Positions 17,684-26,677 of a DNA stretch of 64,000 nt are shown here, piece by piece (the first letter of the stretch is position 1; each line of letters begins with the position of its first letter). The position numbers were made by a program, and so were the translations under genes. Location: positions 1,860,001-1,924,000 of the forward strand of contig NC_007575.1 of assembly GCF_000012965.1 (NCBI RefSeq). The letters are read 5' to 3'. The notes under the pieces were generated by a model, which worked only from the letters and a program-made list of their open reading frames with translations, was not told where the DNA came from and ran no database searches. This DNA is from Sulfurimonas denitrificans DSM 1251 (GTDB lineage: Bacteria > Campylobacterota > Campylobacteria > Campylobacterales > Sulfurimonadaceae).

Positions 17684-17929
17684 TTACGCTTGTGTTGGAG
17701 TTTTTGAACTCTCTTTTGAAGCAACTTCTTCAGCAGATTCTACTTTTTTAGGAGCTTCTGTTGAAGCTGATTTTACTTCTGTATCATCATCTTCATTTTT
17801 CATTTCAGCTTTAAAATTTTTAATTCCCTTGCCAATACCCTTTGCTAATTCAGGTATTTTCTTCGCACCAAACAATAAAACAACTATCGCTAAGATGATT
17901 AAGAGCTCTTGTCCACTAGGCATTCCCAT
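17684..17929 (-). CDS. tatA: Sec-independent protein translocase subunit TatA
   Basis: The 81-residue protein has one N-terminal membrane helix ([20 protein letters not shown]) followed by the TatA signature [14 protein letters not shown] and a charged tail. TatA forms the channel part of the twin-arginine system, which exports folded proteins such as cofactor-loaded respiratory enzymes. AAGGA precedes ATG 17929. The tail, rich in Glu, Lys, Ser and Thr, is typical of the phylum. It lies directly upstream of argS. Confidence 0.95.
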   Translation of the reverse strand: MGMPSGQELLIILAIVVLLFGAKKIPELAKGIGKGIKNFKAEMKNEDDDTEVKSASTEAPKKVESAEEVASKESSKTPTQA

Positions 17930-17991
17930 GTATATTCCTTTTGTAATTTAAGTCAGAAATTATAGCCAAATTTGCTGTAACTTCTCTTATT

Positions 17992-18612
17992 TTATATATC
18001 TTCCCAACTTCTGACAAAATCATTTATCTCATTGCTTGGTATTTTTACCCTTGCCGCATCGGCTATGATTCTAAGTGTTTTAGCGGCCTCTTGCAAGTTG
18101 TCATTTACTATAAGAAAGTCATATTCACTAACTCTTTGCATCTCTCTCTTTGCCATTTCAATACGACGTTCAATCACATCTTTGGTATCTGTTGAGCGAG
18201 CTTCAAGTCTTTTTTTTAGCTCCGAGAGAGTAGGAGGAGAGATGAAAACTGAGGTTGTTATATCTCCAAGGCGATTAATTATCGTTGCGTTTCCTTGAAC
18301 ATCTATATCAAAAATAACTAACTTTCCACTCTTTAGAGCCTTTTTCACTGGTTTTATCGATGTTCCATAATAGTTAGAATGCACAACTGCATACTCTAAA
18401 AAAAATTCATCTTCTATATCTTTTTTAAATTCACTCTCGCTAACAAAATGGTAGTGTACGCCATCCACCTCACCCTCTCTTATTGGACGAGTTGTTGTAG
18501 AGATAGAAAAGTAACACTCCCCAATATCATCAATTACCTCTTTTATCAAAGAACTCTTACCAGCCCCGCTTGGACCTGAGAGAACTAATATAGCTCCTGT
18601 TTTATGATTCAC
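17992..18612 (-). CDS. gmk: Guanylate kinase
   Basis: The 206-residue enzyme phosphorylates GMP to GDP. It has Walker A GPSGAGKSS at residues 13-21, the GMP-binding TTRPIREGEVDGVHYHFV region and IDVQGNA. The start is GTG, overlapping the upstream stop as TAGTG, with AGGTGA six bases ahead. Translation is therefore coupled to the acidic protein gene. Length is normal for the family. Confidence 0.95.
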   Translation of the reverse strand: MNHKTGAILVLSGPSGAGKSSLIKEVIDDIGECYFSISTTTRPIREGEVDGVHYHFVSESEFKKDIEDEFFLEYAVVHSNYYGTSIKPVKKALKSGKLVIFDIDVQGNATIINRLGDITTSVFISPPTLSELKKRLEARSTDTKDVIERRIEMAKREMQRVSEYDFLIVNDNLQEAAKTLRIIADAARVKIPSNEINDFVRSWEDI

Positions 18613-20021
18613 TATTTTTCACCTAAAGTTATATTTATATTTATCTTCATCCCTTTTAATGACGCTGCCACATCCTTATCCGAGAGTGCTTTTAAAAGTT
18701 TTTTAAGAGCTTCAACACCATCATCAGAATTATCGTTTGGTTTTTTTATCTCTTCATCACTATTATCAAAATCATCTTCAACTTCTTGTTCATCTTCTGC
18801 TTCAAAGAGATTCTCTTCATCAAGCTCTTCAACATCCTCTCCAATTGCAAGCTTTAAGTCTCTGCTAGTTAAAGAACCTATATTTAGTAAAATATCTTCA
18901 TCTACTTCTGTCTGTAAATCTTTCTCGCTTAATGAGCTGAGTGCACTTTGTATCTGAGAAGACAAATCTTCTTCATTTAACTCAACATCTTCTTCTAGCT
19001 CTCCTATTTCATTCTCTATATCGAATTCATGAGTGTCGTCATCTGATATTAACTCTTGCGTCTCATCATCCAAAATAAAATCATCAATTTCTTCATCTTC
19101 TATTTTATCTTCATTTCTCTCTTGTGCTTCATCTTCTTCTATCTCATCTTCGTTTAACTCTTCTTTTTTATCACTCTGTTTTGTAGTTTCATCTTCAAGT
19201 AGAAACTCATCATCTTCAAAGTCATCAAGAGAATCAAGCTCTAAATCGTCATCTAAAGTTTTAAGCTCTTTAGTATCTTCTATTAGCTTATCAGTTTCAT
19301 CTAAATCATACTCTAAACTCTCATCTGCTTTATTGTCTTCTAAGTCAATATCTTCATCTAGTTCTAAATCTTGCATGTCAAAATCTTGGGTTTCTGTCTC
19401 TTCTAAAAGATTTTGAACTTCTTGAAGTTCATCTTTATCTAAAATCCCATCTTCGTTTTCAAGCTCATCATCATTTTCTATATCTTGGCTCTTTGTATCA
19501 TCTTTAAGCTCTACAAGAGGTTCGTCATCATCTTCTTCAATGTTATCAAAGGCATCAAAATCTTTTATATCATCAAAATCTTCAAGCCCATCTAAATCTT
19601 CTAAACTATCAACATCTTTAATAGTATCATCAATAAAATCATCTTCAAAACCATCTATCTCATCTAAGGAGATATTATCTGTTTTATCAATCTCTACTGC
19701 TCCCATCATCTTCTCAAACGAGATAAGAACTTCAACTAATTCAGTTGGCAGAAATGGTTTTTTAAGTGTTTTAGTAAACTCTTCAGCGGGTGCGGCATCT
19801 CTTGTGCAGATATAAAGTGATTGAGCAAACTGAATTTTACTTCTAAGCTCATCCATATTATCTTCGCTATATAGAGCGTCATCAACAATCAAAAGATCAT
19901 ATTTTTTTGGCTCTATTGCTTCGATACTATCAACTGTAATTAACTCATCAGAAGTCTTTTGTACACTAAGAGTTATTAGCTTGTTAACTACTGGATTATT
20001 ATTTAAAAGTAATATTTTCAT
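18612..20021 (-). CDS. Highly acidic protein with receiver-like N-terminus (Cj1178/HP0322 counterpart)
   Basis: The 469-residue protein begins with about 110 residues resembling a receiver domain: ILLLNNNPVVNKL, then LLIVDDALYSED, then KKPFLPTELVEVL. The rest up to about residue 400 is extremely rich in Asp and Glu with few hydrophobics. The last 40 residues are ordered again (ALKKLLKALSDKDVAASLKG). Position between gmk and fliR matches the acidic protein of Campylobacter and the poly-E-rich protein of Helicobacter. It has been linked by others to flagella or polarity; I cannot confirm this here. A TACAAT box lies upstream. Confidence 0.75.
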   Translation of the reverse strand: MKILLLNNNPVVNKLITLSVQKTSDELITVDSIEAIEPKKYDLLIVDDALYSEDNMDELRSKIQFAQSLYICTRDAAPAEEFTKTLKKPFLPTELVEVLISFEKMMGAVEIDKTDNISLDEIDGFEDDFIDDTIKDVDSLEDLDGLEDFDDIKDFDAFDNIEEDDDEPLVELKDDTKSQDIENDDELENEDGILDKDELQEVQNLLEETETQDFDMQDLELDEDIDLEDNKADESLEYDLDETDKLIEDTKELKTLDDDLELDSLDDFEDDEFLLEDETTKQSDKKEELNEDEIEEDEAQERNEDKIEDEEIDDFILDDETQELISDDDTHEFDIENEIGELEEDVELNEEDLSSQIQSALSSLSEKDLQTEVDEDILLNIGSLTSRDLKLAIGEDVEELDEENLFEAEDEQEVEDDFDNSDEEIKKPNDNSDDGVEALKKLLKALSDKDVAASLKGMKININITLGEK

Positions 20022-20052
20022 TACATGTTCCCTTGAAGGCTCTTTTGACGTT

Positions 20053-20058
20053 ATTGTA
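20053..20058 (-). promoter_or_regulatory. -10 element of the acidic protein-gmk-tatA-argS unit
   Basis: The minus strand reads TACAAT here, 31 bases before the ATG at 20021, with AAGGGA as a plausible Shine-Dalgarno. It lies in the short gap after fliR, so this block may be transcribed separately from fliR. Confidence 0.4.
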
Positions 20059-20067
20059 TCAAAAAAA

Positions 20068-20832
20068 CTAAAAAAACATCTCTAAAAAGTTAAAAGCCTC
20101 GACCATTTGACCTTTTATAATCAGCATAATTGCACTTATTGTAGCTATCAATACAGCGAAAGAAACCATTATTTTTATAGGAAATCCAATTACAAGAAGA
20201 TTAAACTGAGGCATTGTTTTCATAAGCATTCCAAATATAATATCAGCTAACAAGCCAAGAGCAGTAATTGGAAAAGCAATCATAAAACCGACTAAAAACA
20301 TATTTGACATAGCTTTGATAATATAGGTAAAGAGATTCTCACTCATCACAAAACCTCCAAGAGGAATATTTTGCAACGAGGAGTCAATAAAAAGTAGAAT
20401 CCAGTGGTGCATATCTATTGCAAAGAGCATCATAAGAGCCATCAAAGATAGGAATTGAGAGATTATAGGCATTGAAATACCAGATTGTGGGTCAATTGCA
20501 CTTGCCATTGAAAATCCCATCATAAAAGATATCTGCCCGCCTGCAAACGTAATTGCATTAAATGCTATTTGTAAAATAACTCCAATGGCAAGACCAAAAA
20601 GTAGTTCACTTAAAATTGCCATGACAATGCTTGGGACTGTTATGACCATTGTTAATGGGGGCATGGAAGAGTAAAAAACAATAGTGAAAAAAAATGCTAA
20701 TGAAGTTTTTATACTGATTGGAATGTTATTGTGTGAAAATATTGGTACAGCAATAAATAGTGCTGCAAATCTAAAAAACAGAAGAATAAAACCGACTATA
20801 TAAGTATCACTAAATACTTGCGGCCATGTCAT
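20068..20832 (-). CDS. fliR: Flagellar biosynthesis protein FliR
   Basis: The protein (about 254 residues) is a membrane component of the flagellar type III export gate. It has several hydrophobic helices and conserved FliR segments such as FRFAALFIAVPIFSHNNIP, MGFSMASAIDPQSG and IDMHHWILLFIDSS. I prefer ATG 20832; GTG at 20841 is in frame but is poorly placed relative to the AGAGTGG Shine-Dalgarno-like sequence. The gene follows the LolD-like ATPase and precedes the acidic protein gene, as in Campylobacter. It indicates a motile cell. Confidence 0.93.
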   Translation of the reverse strand: MTWPQVFSDTYIVGFILLFFRFAALFIAVPIFSHNNIPISIKTSLAFFFTIVFYSSMPPLTMVITVPSIVMAILSELLFGLAIGVILQIAFNAITFAGGQISFMMGFSMASAIDPQSGISMPIISQFLSLMALMMLFAIDMHHWILLFIDSSLQNIPLGGFVMSENLFTYIIKAMSNMFLVGFMIAFPITALGLLADIIFGMLMKTMPQFNLLVIGFPIKIMVSFAVLIATISAIMLIIKGQMVEAFNFLEMFF

Positions 20833-20851
20833 AATAACCACTCTTTTTTCA

Positions 20852-21496
20852 TTAGTTTACTCTTTCGAGTTCTTTGTTTAGAAGCTTATAGACTTTATCA
20901 CATCTTGCAGCGAGTTCTTCATCATGTGTTACTAAAACCATTCCAGCATTATATTTTTGCAGATATTCAAAAAAGATATTCATTACCTCATTTGCTGTTG
21001 TTTTGTCTAAGTTCCCTGTTGGTTCATCTACAAATAGCAGACGTGGCTTTTTTGTTAAAACTCTAGCGATGGAGACTCTTTGTTGCTGCCCGCCTGAGAG
21101 CTCTGTAACTTTTTGCTCTAACGTGTTATCGATATGTAATCTTTTTAAAAGTGACTCATCAATCTCCTGTTTTGAGAGGATTGCTGCGACTTCTAAATTT
21201 TCTAAAGAGGTAAAACCTTTAAATAGATAGTGGGACTGAAACACTAAACCTATCTCATCTCTTTTAATTTCCCAGAGCCTTTTTTTGCTCATAGTAGAGA
21301 CATTTTCATCAAAAATTTCAACACTTCCTCTGTCTGGCTTTAATAGCGTTGACAAAATATTTAACAGGGTTGATTTTCCACTTCCACTTACACCGATAAT
21401 AGCAACAGACTCACCCTCTTGCAAATCAAGCGAAATATTAGAAAAAAGTTCATAGTCAAAGGTATGAGATAAGTTTTTAGCGCTTAGTAAATTCAT
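20852..21496 (-). CDS. ABC transporter ATP-binding protein, LolD/MacB type
   Basis: The 214-residue ATPase has Walker A GVSGSGKST, the Q-loop GLVFQSHYLF, the signature LSGGQQQRVSIARVL and Walker B LLFVDEPTGNLD. Size and Q-loop match the LolD group that powers lipoprotein release from the inner membrane. No permease gene adjoins it, so its partner lies elsewhere. It starts at ATG 21496 and ends 20 bases before the fliR start. The same fliR-ABC ATPase pairing occurs in Campylobacter. Confidence 0.85.
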   Translation of the reverse strand: MNLLSAKNLSHTFDYELFSNISLDLQEGESVAIIGVSGSGKSTLLNILSTLLKPDRGSVEIFDENVSTMSKKRLWEIKRDEIGLVFQSHYLFKGFTSLENLEVAAILSKQEIDESLLKRLHIDNTLEQKVTELSGGQQQRVSIARVLTKKPRLLFVDEPTGNLDKTTANEVMNIFFEYLQKYNAGMVLVTHDEELAARCDKVYKLLNKELERVN

Positions 21497-21549
21497 AAGG
21501 GGATTATAACTAATTTACTTAATTAATAGTATATGTCTTCTCAAAGTAA

Positions 21550-22155
21550 TTATAGTATTCTGTAAAATAGATTTTTTGAAGTACTCTCATGCGGAAGCAG
21601 AAGTTTATTAAGTACTTCTGAAACTTTTGTGTAGTAATCATTGCCAACGATACGACCATTATAAGCGTTTATGGCTTCTTTGTTTGAACGATGTTTTTTA
21701 TAACAGTTCCATAAAATCCCAGAAGCCACATTAAGGTTTGTCTGCTCATTTAAAAGATTATGGAGTGAAATTTTTAAGCTCTTTAGTACTTCCTTGTGAA
21801 CATTGTTAATCTGCATTAGCCCAATATCAAAACTTGGATAATTGTTTTGATCTAAAAAACTAATTACCTGTTTTGCTTGAGTGATATCTTTGCTATAAAT
21901 AGAAACCACTTTTGTATAAGTATTATATTTTATATTTCTGCTTTGAAGCATAAGATAGAGCATATCTGTCTGCACTCTATTTAATTTTTGATAGTTTACT
22001 GAGACTACCAGTGGATTATGATTACTCTCAACTTTTGAGATAGCATAAAGAAGTCTCGGATCTATTCCCTGAGAATTGCCTGTGCTCATCCATATATTTG
22101 TAGCAGCATGTAAACCTACTACCAAAACTATCCATAGTAACCAGATTATCTTCAT
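21550..22155 (-). CDS. Lytic transglycosylase (SLT domain)
   Basis: The 201-residue protein has a signal peptide (residues 1-18, ending LHAA). An SLT-type catalytic domain carries the probable catalytic glutamate in YAISKVESNHNP, followed by FDIGLMQIN and AYNGRI. It should cleave glycan strands of peptidoglycan in the periplasm, perhaps to let the flagellum or a secretion apparatus through. An insertion of about 45 residues sits between the glutamate motif and the GLMQIN motif. It is adjacent to lolD-like and fliR genes. Confidence 0.85.
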   Translation of the reverse strand: MKIIWLLWIVLVVGLHAATNIWMSTGNSQGIDPRLLYAISKVESNHNPLVVSVNYQKLNRVQTDMLYLMLQSRNIKYNTYTKVVSIYSKDITQAKQVISFLDQNNYPSFDIGLMQINNVHKEVLKSLKISLHNLLNEQTNLNVASGILWNCYKKHRSNKEAINAYNGRIVGNDYYTKVSEVLNKLLLPHESTSKNLFYRIL

Positions 22156-22363
22156 TCCCTCAAATTCCTTGATGCAAAACTGCTAATAAAAATATTAAAG
22201 CAAAAATAATTCCCTTTTTTAAAATTTTAAAAAAACTATTTTTTTATGCTATTTTTTTGTAAGATTATTTCTATTTTTAGCACATAAACAAATAAAAAAT
22301 GCCTAAGATAGTGTAAAAATTGCGATTATTATGATATTTGGAAAAAAATTAATTAAAGGGGAA
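22156..22363. other. AT-rich intergenic region between the transglycosylase and tsf
   Basis: About 210 bases with long A and T runs. I see no open frame with a start codon and Shine-Dalgarno of useful length, and no tRNA-like structure. The promoter for the transglycosylase should lie in its left part on the minus strand, but I cannot choose a -10 with confidence. The Shine-Dalgarno of the gene is GAGGGA directly before the ATG. Confidence 0.4.
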
Positions 22364-22387
22364 GAGCTAAGGAAAAATCCTTAACTC
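22364..22387 (-). terminator. Hairpin at the end of tsf
   Basis: Bases 22364-22373 pair with 22378-22387 as a 10-bp stem with one C-A mismatch and a four-base A loop. It covers the last codons and stop of tsf. On the minus strand it is followed by TTCCCCTTTAATTAATTTTTTT, which includes a T-run some distance away. It is probably the end of the rpsB-tsf transcript. Confidence 0.45.
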
Positions 22388-23433
22388 ATTTGAGCTGCAA
22401 CTTCAGCAGCGAAGTCATCAACTTTTTTCTCAATTCCTTCACCTACTTCAAGACGAACGAAATCAACTATTTCAGCAGTTCCGCCAACCTCTTTTGCAGC
22501 GGCTTCAACAGCAGCTCCAACAGTTAGTTTATCGTTAAGGACATAAGTTTGATCAAGAAGCGCAAGTTCTTTATCAAGAGTTGTATTGTCGTCAATATAG
22601 CGAGCTAATTGACCTGGAACAATTTTATCCCAGATAGCTTCAGGTTTACCTTGAGCTTTTAGAGTCTCTTTGATAGCTGCTTCAGCTTTTGCTAAAACTA
22701 CATCTGTTAATTGACACATAGAGATAAATTCTGGAACATTTTTAAGAGGTTTTTTCAGACGAGCTAGCTCTTCATTCTCTTTTTTAATTGTTTCAATTCT
22801 ACCTATTGTCTCATTTTGAACATATTCCGCATCAAAATCTCTATAAGATAGAGTTTTTGGCTTCATTGCAGATGCATGCATAGCAACATTTTTAAGCATT
22901 GGTCTAAGAGCCTCAGCTGTTTTTTTGCTATCACATTTAGCAGATACGATAACTGCTATACGATTATTTGAGTGAATGTAGCCGTTAATTGCAACTGTTT
23001 CGTCATCTGCTTTAATAGTTTTAAAACGACGAAGTTCTATTTTCTCACCAATTTTTACAACTGCCTCACTAAAAAATGAGCCAAATGCTGTTGATTTTAA
23101 ACTCTCAACATCAGCAGGTGAAGTAGAATAAATCTCCTCTGTTGTTTTTAAAACAAGGTTTTTAAAGCCATCATTTTGAGCAACAAAGTCAGTCTCAGAG
23201 TTGATTTCAACTACTGTAGCTTGAGAAAAATCATCAGCTATTTTAAAACCAACAAGACCCTCAGCAGCAACACGATCAGCTTTTTTAGCTGATTGTGCGA
23301 TACCGCGCTCTTTTAACCAAGCAGTTGCTTTTTCCATATCTCCGTTACATTCAACTAAAGCTTTTTTACAGTCCATCATCGGCGCGTCAGTAGATGCGCG
23401 CAGATCTTTTACCATTGCTGCTGTAACTTCCAT
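22381..23433 (-). CDS. tsf: Translation elongation factor Ts
   Basis: The 350-residue protein exchanges GDP for GTP on EF-Tu. The N-terminal UBA-like domain ([20 protein letters not shown]) and the core TDFVAQND motif, which contacts EF-Tu, are clear. The length of 350 includes the long C-terminal extension usual in this phylum. It lies 2 bases after rpsB, the classic pairing. Confidence 0.97.
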
Positions 23434-23435
23434 AA

Positions 23436-24215
23436 TTATACTTCCTCTGTTTCGAAATCTTCTGCAGTTATAGCATCAGCATCTACAGTAGAAACTTCTT
23501 CAGAATCTTCAGCTACAATCTCGTCTCTTCCGCCACTTCTTAATGCTTTACCTTCATTAATAGCTTCTGTCATTTCACGGCAGAAAAGTTGGATAGAACG
23601 AATAGCATCGTCATTTCCAGGAATTGGGTAAGTAATTAAGTCTGGGTCACAGTTTGTATCAAGTGGAGCTACAACAGGAATGCCTAAACAACGAGCTTCT
23701 AAAACAGCAATATGCTCTTTAACAGCGTCCATAACGAAAAGCATATCAGGAAGTTTTTTCATATTACGGATACCACCGAAATAGCTCTCTAGCTTCTCTT
23801 TTTGGCGAGAAAGCATAAGTGCTTCTTTTTTAGTCAGAAGGTCAATTTGTCCATTCTCTTGCATCTCAGAGATAACATCAAGTTTACGGATAGATTTTTG
23901 AATAGTTGGAAAATTTGTAAGCATACCACCTAACCATCTGTTATCTACGTATGGCATTCCACATGCAATTGCTGCATCTCTAACAGAAGCGCGAGCTTGT
24001 TTTTTTGTACCAACAAAAAGAACTGTTTTACCCTCAGCAGCAGCGTCCATAACAATTGTGTATGTATTACGGAAATAACGAAGAGTTTTTTGTAAATCTA
24101 TAATATAGATATTTTTACGAACACCAAAAATATATTTTTTCATTTTTGGATTCCAACGACGTGTTTGGTGTCCGAAGTGTACACCACACTCTAATAAGTC
24201 TTTCATAGTTACCAT
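23436..24215 (-). CDS. rpsB: 30S ribosomal protein S2
   Basis: The 259-residue ribosomal protein begins [20 protein letters not shown], the S2 signature. Motifs such as [24 protein letters not shown] and [27 protein letters not shown] follow. The C-terminal 30 residues are acidic. AAAGGA precedes the ATG. The gene is the first of the rpsB-tsf operon, with a long leader. Confidence 0.97.
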
Positions 24216-24372
24216 ATAAGGTCCTTTAAAGGCATTTAAGCCAGGTTTTTACCAGTTATCTTTAGCAATGTCGAGCAATTATTCCTTAAAAAAGGAGCTG
24301 CACTGGTTTATTTGACACATGCTTGTTAATATTTTCTGAGCATTTAAGCAAAAGAAAAATCTGCGAATTATA
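24216..24372 (-). promoter_or_regulatory. rpsB promoter and structured leader
   Basis: A TATAAT box on the minus strand at 24372..24367 would start transcription near 24360 and give a leader of about 145 bases, long for this genome. The leader has a possible long-range stem (24251-24256 with 24302-24307), and an inner hairpin around CCTT-AAAA-AAGG near 24283-24295. S2 represses its own operon in other bacteria through such a leader. That this one binds S2 is inference. The 157 bases from 24373 to 24529 hold no gene I can see. Confidence 0.5.
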
Positions 24373-24529
24373 CTAAAAAATATATAAAATTTTGCTTTTT
24401 TGTATAATAATTTTGCTCTAAGAGCTACTAAATCTATTACAATTTTTTATATAAATTTATAATATTTTAAAAAAAATATCTATTTTTAATATGGTGCTAG
24501 CTCAATATTATAAACAAGCTTTAAGGAAA

Positions 24530-24997
24530 TTAGCCTTGAAGTAATTTTAGCTTCTCTTCTACTGCTCTTACATGTTCTTTTACTTTTACATTTTTCCAAA
24601 TAGCTTTTATAACGCCCTCTGGATTTATAATCAGGGTTGAGCGTACAATTCCCATGTACTCTTTGCCGTAATTTTTTTTCAATTGCCAAATACCATACTC
24701 TTTTAACATTGCACCACTCTCATCACTAAGAAGAGTGATACTTAAATCTTTTTTCTCTATAAAATCACGATGTTTTGCTGTGCTATCTGCACTAACACCT
24801 ATTATTATTGCATTTATTGAGCTAAAATCAGGTGCAGCTTCACTGAAGTCACATGCTTCGGTTGTGCATCCTGGTGTGTTGTCTTTTGGGTAGAAGTAAA
24901 GAACTACCCACTTGCCTCTTAAATCTCTTAAGCATATCTCTACATCGTCTTGATTTGGCAGACAAAAATCTGGAGCTATATTATCTATTTGAACCAT
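24530..24997 (-). CDS. bcp: Thioredoxin-dependent thiol peroxidase (Bcp/PrxQ)
   Basis: The 155-residue peroxiredoxin has the PrxQ motif TPGCTTEACDF with the peroxidatic and resolving cysteines five residues apart. It reduces peroxides with electrons from thioredoxin. ATG 24997 and the 155-residue length are normal. It is the last gene of a minus-strand series starting with the prenyltransferase at 30.7 kb. A different frame of the same bases (24486-24689) is an antisense-free shadow and is not a gene. Confidence 0.93.
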   Translation of the reverse strand: MVQIDNIAPDFCLPNQDDVEICLRDLRGKWVVLYFYPKDNTPGCTTEACDFSEAAPDFSSINAIIIGVSADSTAKHRDFIEKKDLSITLLSDESGAMLKEYGIWQLKKNYGKEYMGIVRSTLIINPEGVIKAIWKNVKVKEHVRAVEEKLKLLQG

Positions 24998-25006
24998 TTT
25001 ATACCT

Positions 25007-25591
25007 TTATTTAAAATTATCTACTTCTTTACCATTTATCATAGTAGAAATTAAACCGTTCTCTTGTGTTGTATCGGCAATAATAACACCAGCTACATGT
25101 AGAAGAACAAAAATCATTATGATGTTAAAAGCAGCTTCATGTAGTTCTTTTATCTGTTTTGCTACCTCTTTTGCAAGCCCCAAATCTTGATAAAAATAGA
25201 TTATAAATCCACTTATGCTCATGAATAAAACCGTTGTATAGAGTAGATAATATAAGCTTTTTACACCTTTTTTATGGAGTGATAGAGAGCTAAAACTCTC
25301 TCTTTTACTCTTATCTAAAAAGAAGAGTACAATTCTATAAATAACCAAGGCTACCAACGCATATCCTAAGATAATATGCCACTCCCACATGTTATCACGA
25401 ATAGTTTTTGCCAATATTTTGGCATCTTCAATAGTTATATCTGTTCCCATATCAGCTAATTTTGCCATCAAAATTTCAGCGTTTGTCTTATAGCTTAAAA
25501 AAGTTTTACGCAAAAAGACAGTTCCTAAGAGACCAAGAATAACCGCTGCATGTAACCAATGCCAGATTCTAAAACCAAGTGTATATTTCAT
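25007..25591 (-). CDS. Cytochrome b561-type membrane protein (prokaryotic cytochrome b family)
   Basis: The 194-residue protein has four membrane helices with haem-ligand-like histidines in FRIWHWLHAA, WEWHIILGY, LHEAAFN and LLHVAG. This pattern fits the b-type cytochrome subunits that join hydrogenases or other dehydrogenases to quinones. No catalytic partner is adjacent. It starts 15 bases after the end of the DUF420 gene and ends 9 bases before bcp. The role may be in redox balance or peroxide defence, inferred from the neighbour only. Confidence 0.7.
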   Translation of the reverse strand: MKYTLGFRIWHWLHAAVILGLLGTVFLRKTFLSYKTNAEILMAKLADMGTDITIEDAKILAKTIRDNMWEWHIILGYALVALVIYRIVLFFLDKSKRESFSSLSLHKKGVKSLYYLLYTTVLFMSISGFIIYFYQDLGLAKEVAKQIKELHEAAFNIIMIFVLLHVAGVIIADTTQENGLISTMINGKEVDNFK

Positions 25592-25605
25592 CTAAAACTC
25601 CTCTA

Positions 25606-26073
25606 TTAATATACAAACATCAAGAAATAGACCCAAATTCCAGTTAATGAGGTAAGAACAACTCCAACAAATGTCAAAAATCCAATTTTTCTATGTTTGC
25701 CTAATTGTAACAGCTTTTTAGCCATAAAAATAGCGACACCCCAAAATAGCAGTGTAACCAAAGAGATGAATATATGAAAAATCAGAACAAAAAAGGCATA
25801 GTCGTGAGAGACATGACTATCTTTCATAAAAGAGTCAAAGCCTCCGCCAACTCTAACACCATACTCAAAATAAAAAAGGACGATAACAGAAAAAGCAAAT
25901 ATAAAAATCTGCAAATAGGAGTGAATCTTGTAGTGTTTATTCCTTGCAAAAGAGATTGCAGCAGCTAAGAGAAATGGCAGAAGTGCGACAATTAACGTTA
26001 CTAAATCCATAAAAAATGGCGCTCTTGTTCCTAAAAAACCATCTTCGAACATATACGCTATCTGATTATTCAC
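25606..26073 (-). CDS. DUF420-like four-helix membrane protein
   Basis: From GTG 26073 the protein has 155 residues and four or five hydrophobic helices, with histidines in HYKIHSYLQI, HVSHDYAFFVLIFHIF and LGKHRKIG. This resembles DUF420 (YozB-like) proteins, some of which may bind haem. I chose GTG because GAGAG lies 6-7 bases upstream and the start overlaps the stop of the DedA gene. The longer reading (to 26136) would add residues lying inside dedA. Co-localisation with the cytochrome b gene suggests a redox role. Confidence 0.6.
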   Translation of the reverse strand: MNNQIAYMFEDGFLGTRAPFFMDLVTLIVALLPFLLAAAISFARNKHYKIHSYLQIFIFAFSVIVLFYFEYGVRVGGGFDSFMKDSHVSHDYAFFVLIFHIFISLVTLLFWGVAIFMAKKLLQLGKHRKIGFLTFVGVVLTSLTGIWVYFLMFVY

Positions 26074-26677
26074 TTTTGTCTCTCTTGTTTTTTTGTACAT
26101 AAGCATACCACGAAGCGAGTAAAAATAAAATGACAAGAGTTATTATAGTTATCTGCTTTAAATAACTCTCAAGAAGTTCCTGATTTTCTCCTATCATGTA
26201 GCCAAGTGCAACTAAAATCGCAGCCCAAATTCCAGCTCCAAGTGCTGTGTAAATTGAGAAAACAGCTAGATTCATACGGGCAAGCCCTGCGGGAATAGAG
26301 ATAAGTTGACGAATTCCTGGAATTAGTCTTCCTATAAATGTAGATATATGCCCATGTTTAGCAAAATATTCATCCATCTTTTGCAGTGCACCTTCATTTA
26401 TAAAGAGATATTTTCCATATTTTTTAAGAATTTTTCTACCAAGAAAGAGTGCAAGATAGTAGTTTGTAAATGCACCAGCCATTGAGCCACTTAGTGCACT
26501 AAACATAATCATCCATATATTCATCTCTCCCTTGGAAGCCAGATAACCTGCGGGAATGAGGATTATTTCACTAGGAAATGGGATAAATGAGCTCTCTATC
26601 GTCATAAGTATAAATATGCCAAGATAACCCCAATCAAAGATGAGTTCAACTAAAGCAGTAGCTGCTTCTCTAAGCAT
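26066..26677 (-). CDS. DedA/SNARE-associated membrane protein
   Basis: The 203-residue membrane protein has the DedA signature: FIPFPSEIILIPAGYLA, the Gly-rich helix GSMAGAFTNYYLALFLGR and FIGRLIPGIRQLISIPAG. DedA proteins act as lipid scramblases or lipid transporters in other bacteria. It overlaps the end of murG by 8 bases. The position between murG and a DUF420 gene suggests envelope functions. Confidence 0.85.
   Translation of the reverse strand: MLREAATALVELIFDWGYLGIFILMTIESSFIPFPSEIILIPAGYLASKGEMNIWMIMFSALSGSMAGAFTNYYLALFLGRKILKKYGKYLFINEGALQKMDEYFAKHGHISTFIGRLIPGIRQLISIPAGLARMNLAVFSIYTALGAGIWAAILVALGYMIGENQELLESYLKQITIITLVILFLLASWYAYVQKNKRDKSE

Noticed and set aside
19033-19416. Plus-strand Ser-rich 127-codon reading
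   Set aside because: It is the complement of the Asp/Glu-rich part of the acidic protein; GAA/GAT codons read backward give Ser codons.
24486-24689. Minus-strand 67-codon reading overlapping the end of bcp
   Set aside because: It is the same strand as bcp in another frame, is Arg/Lys/Ser-rich without recognisable motif, and bcp is certain.
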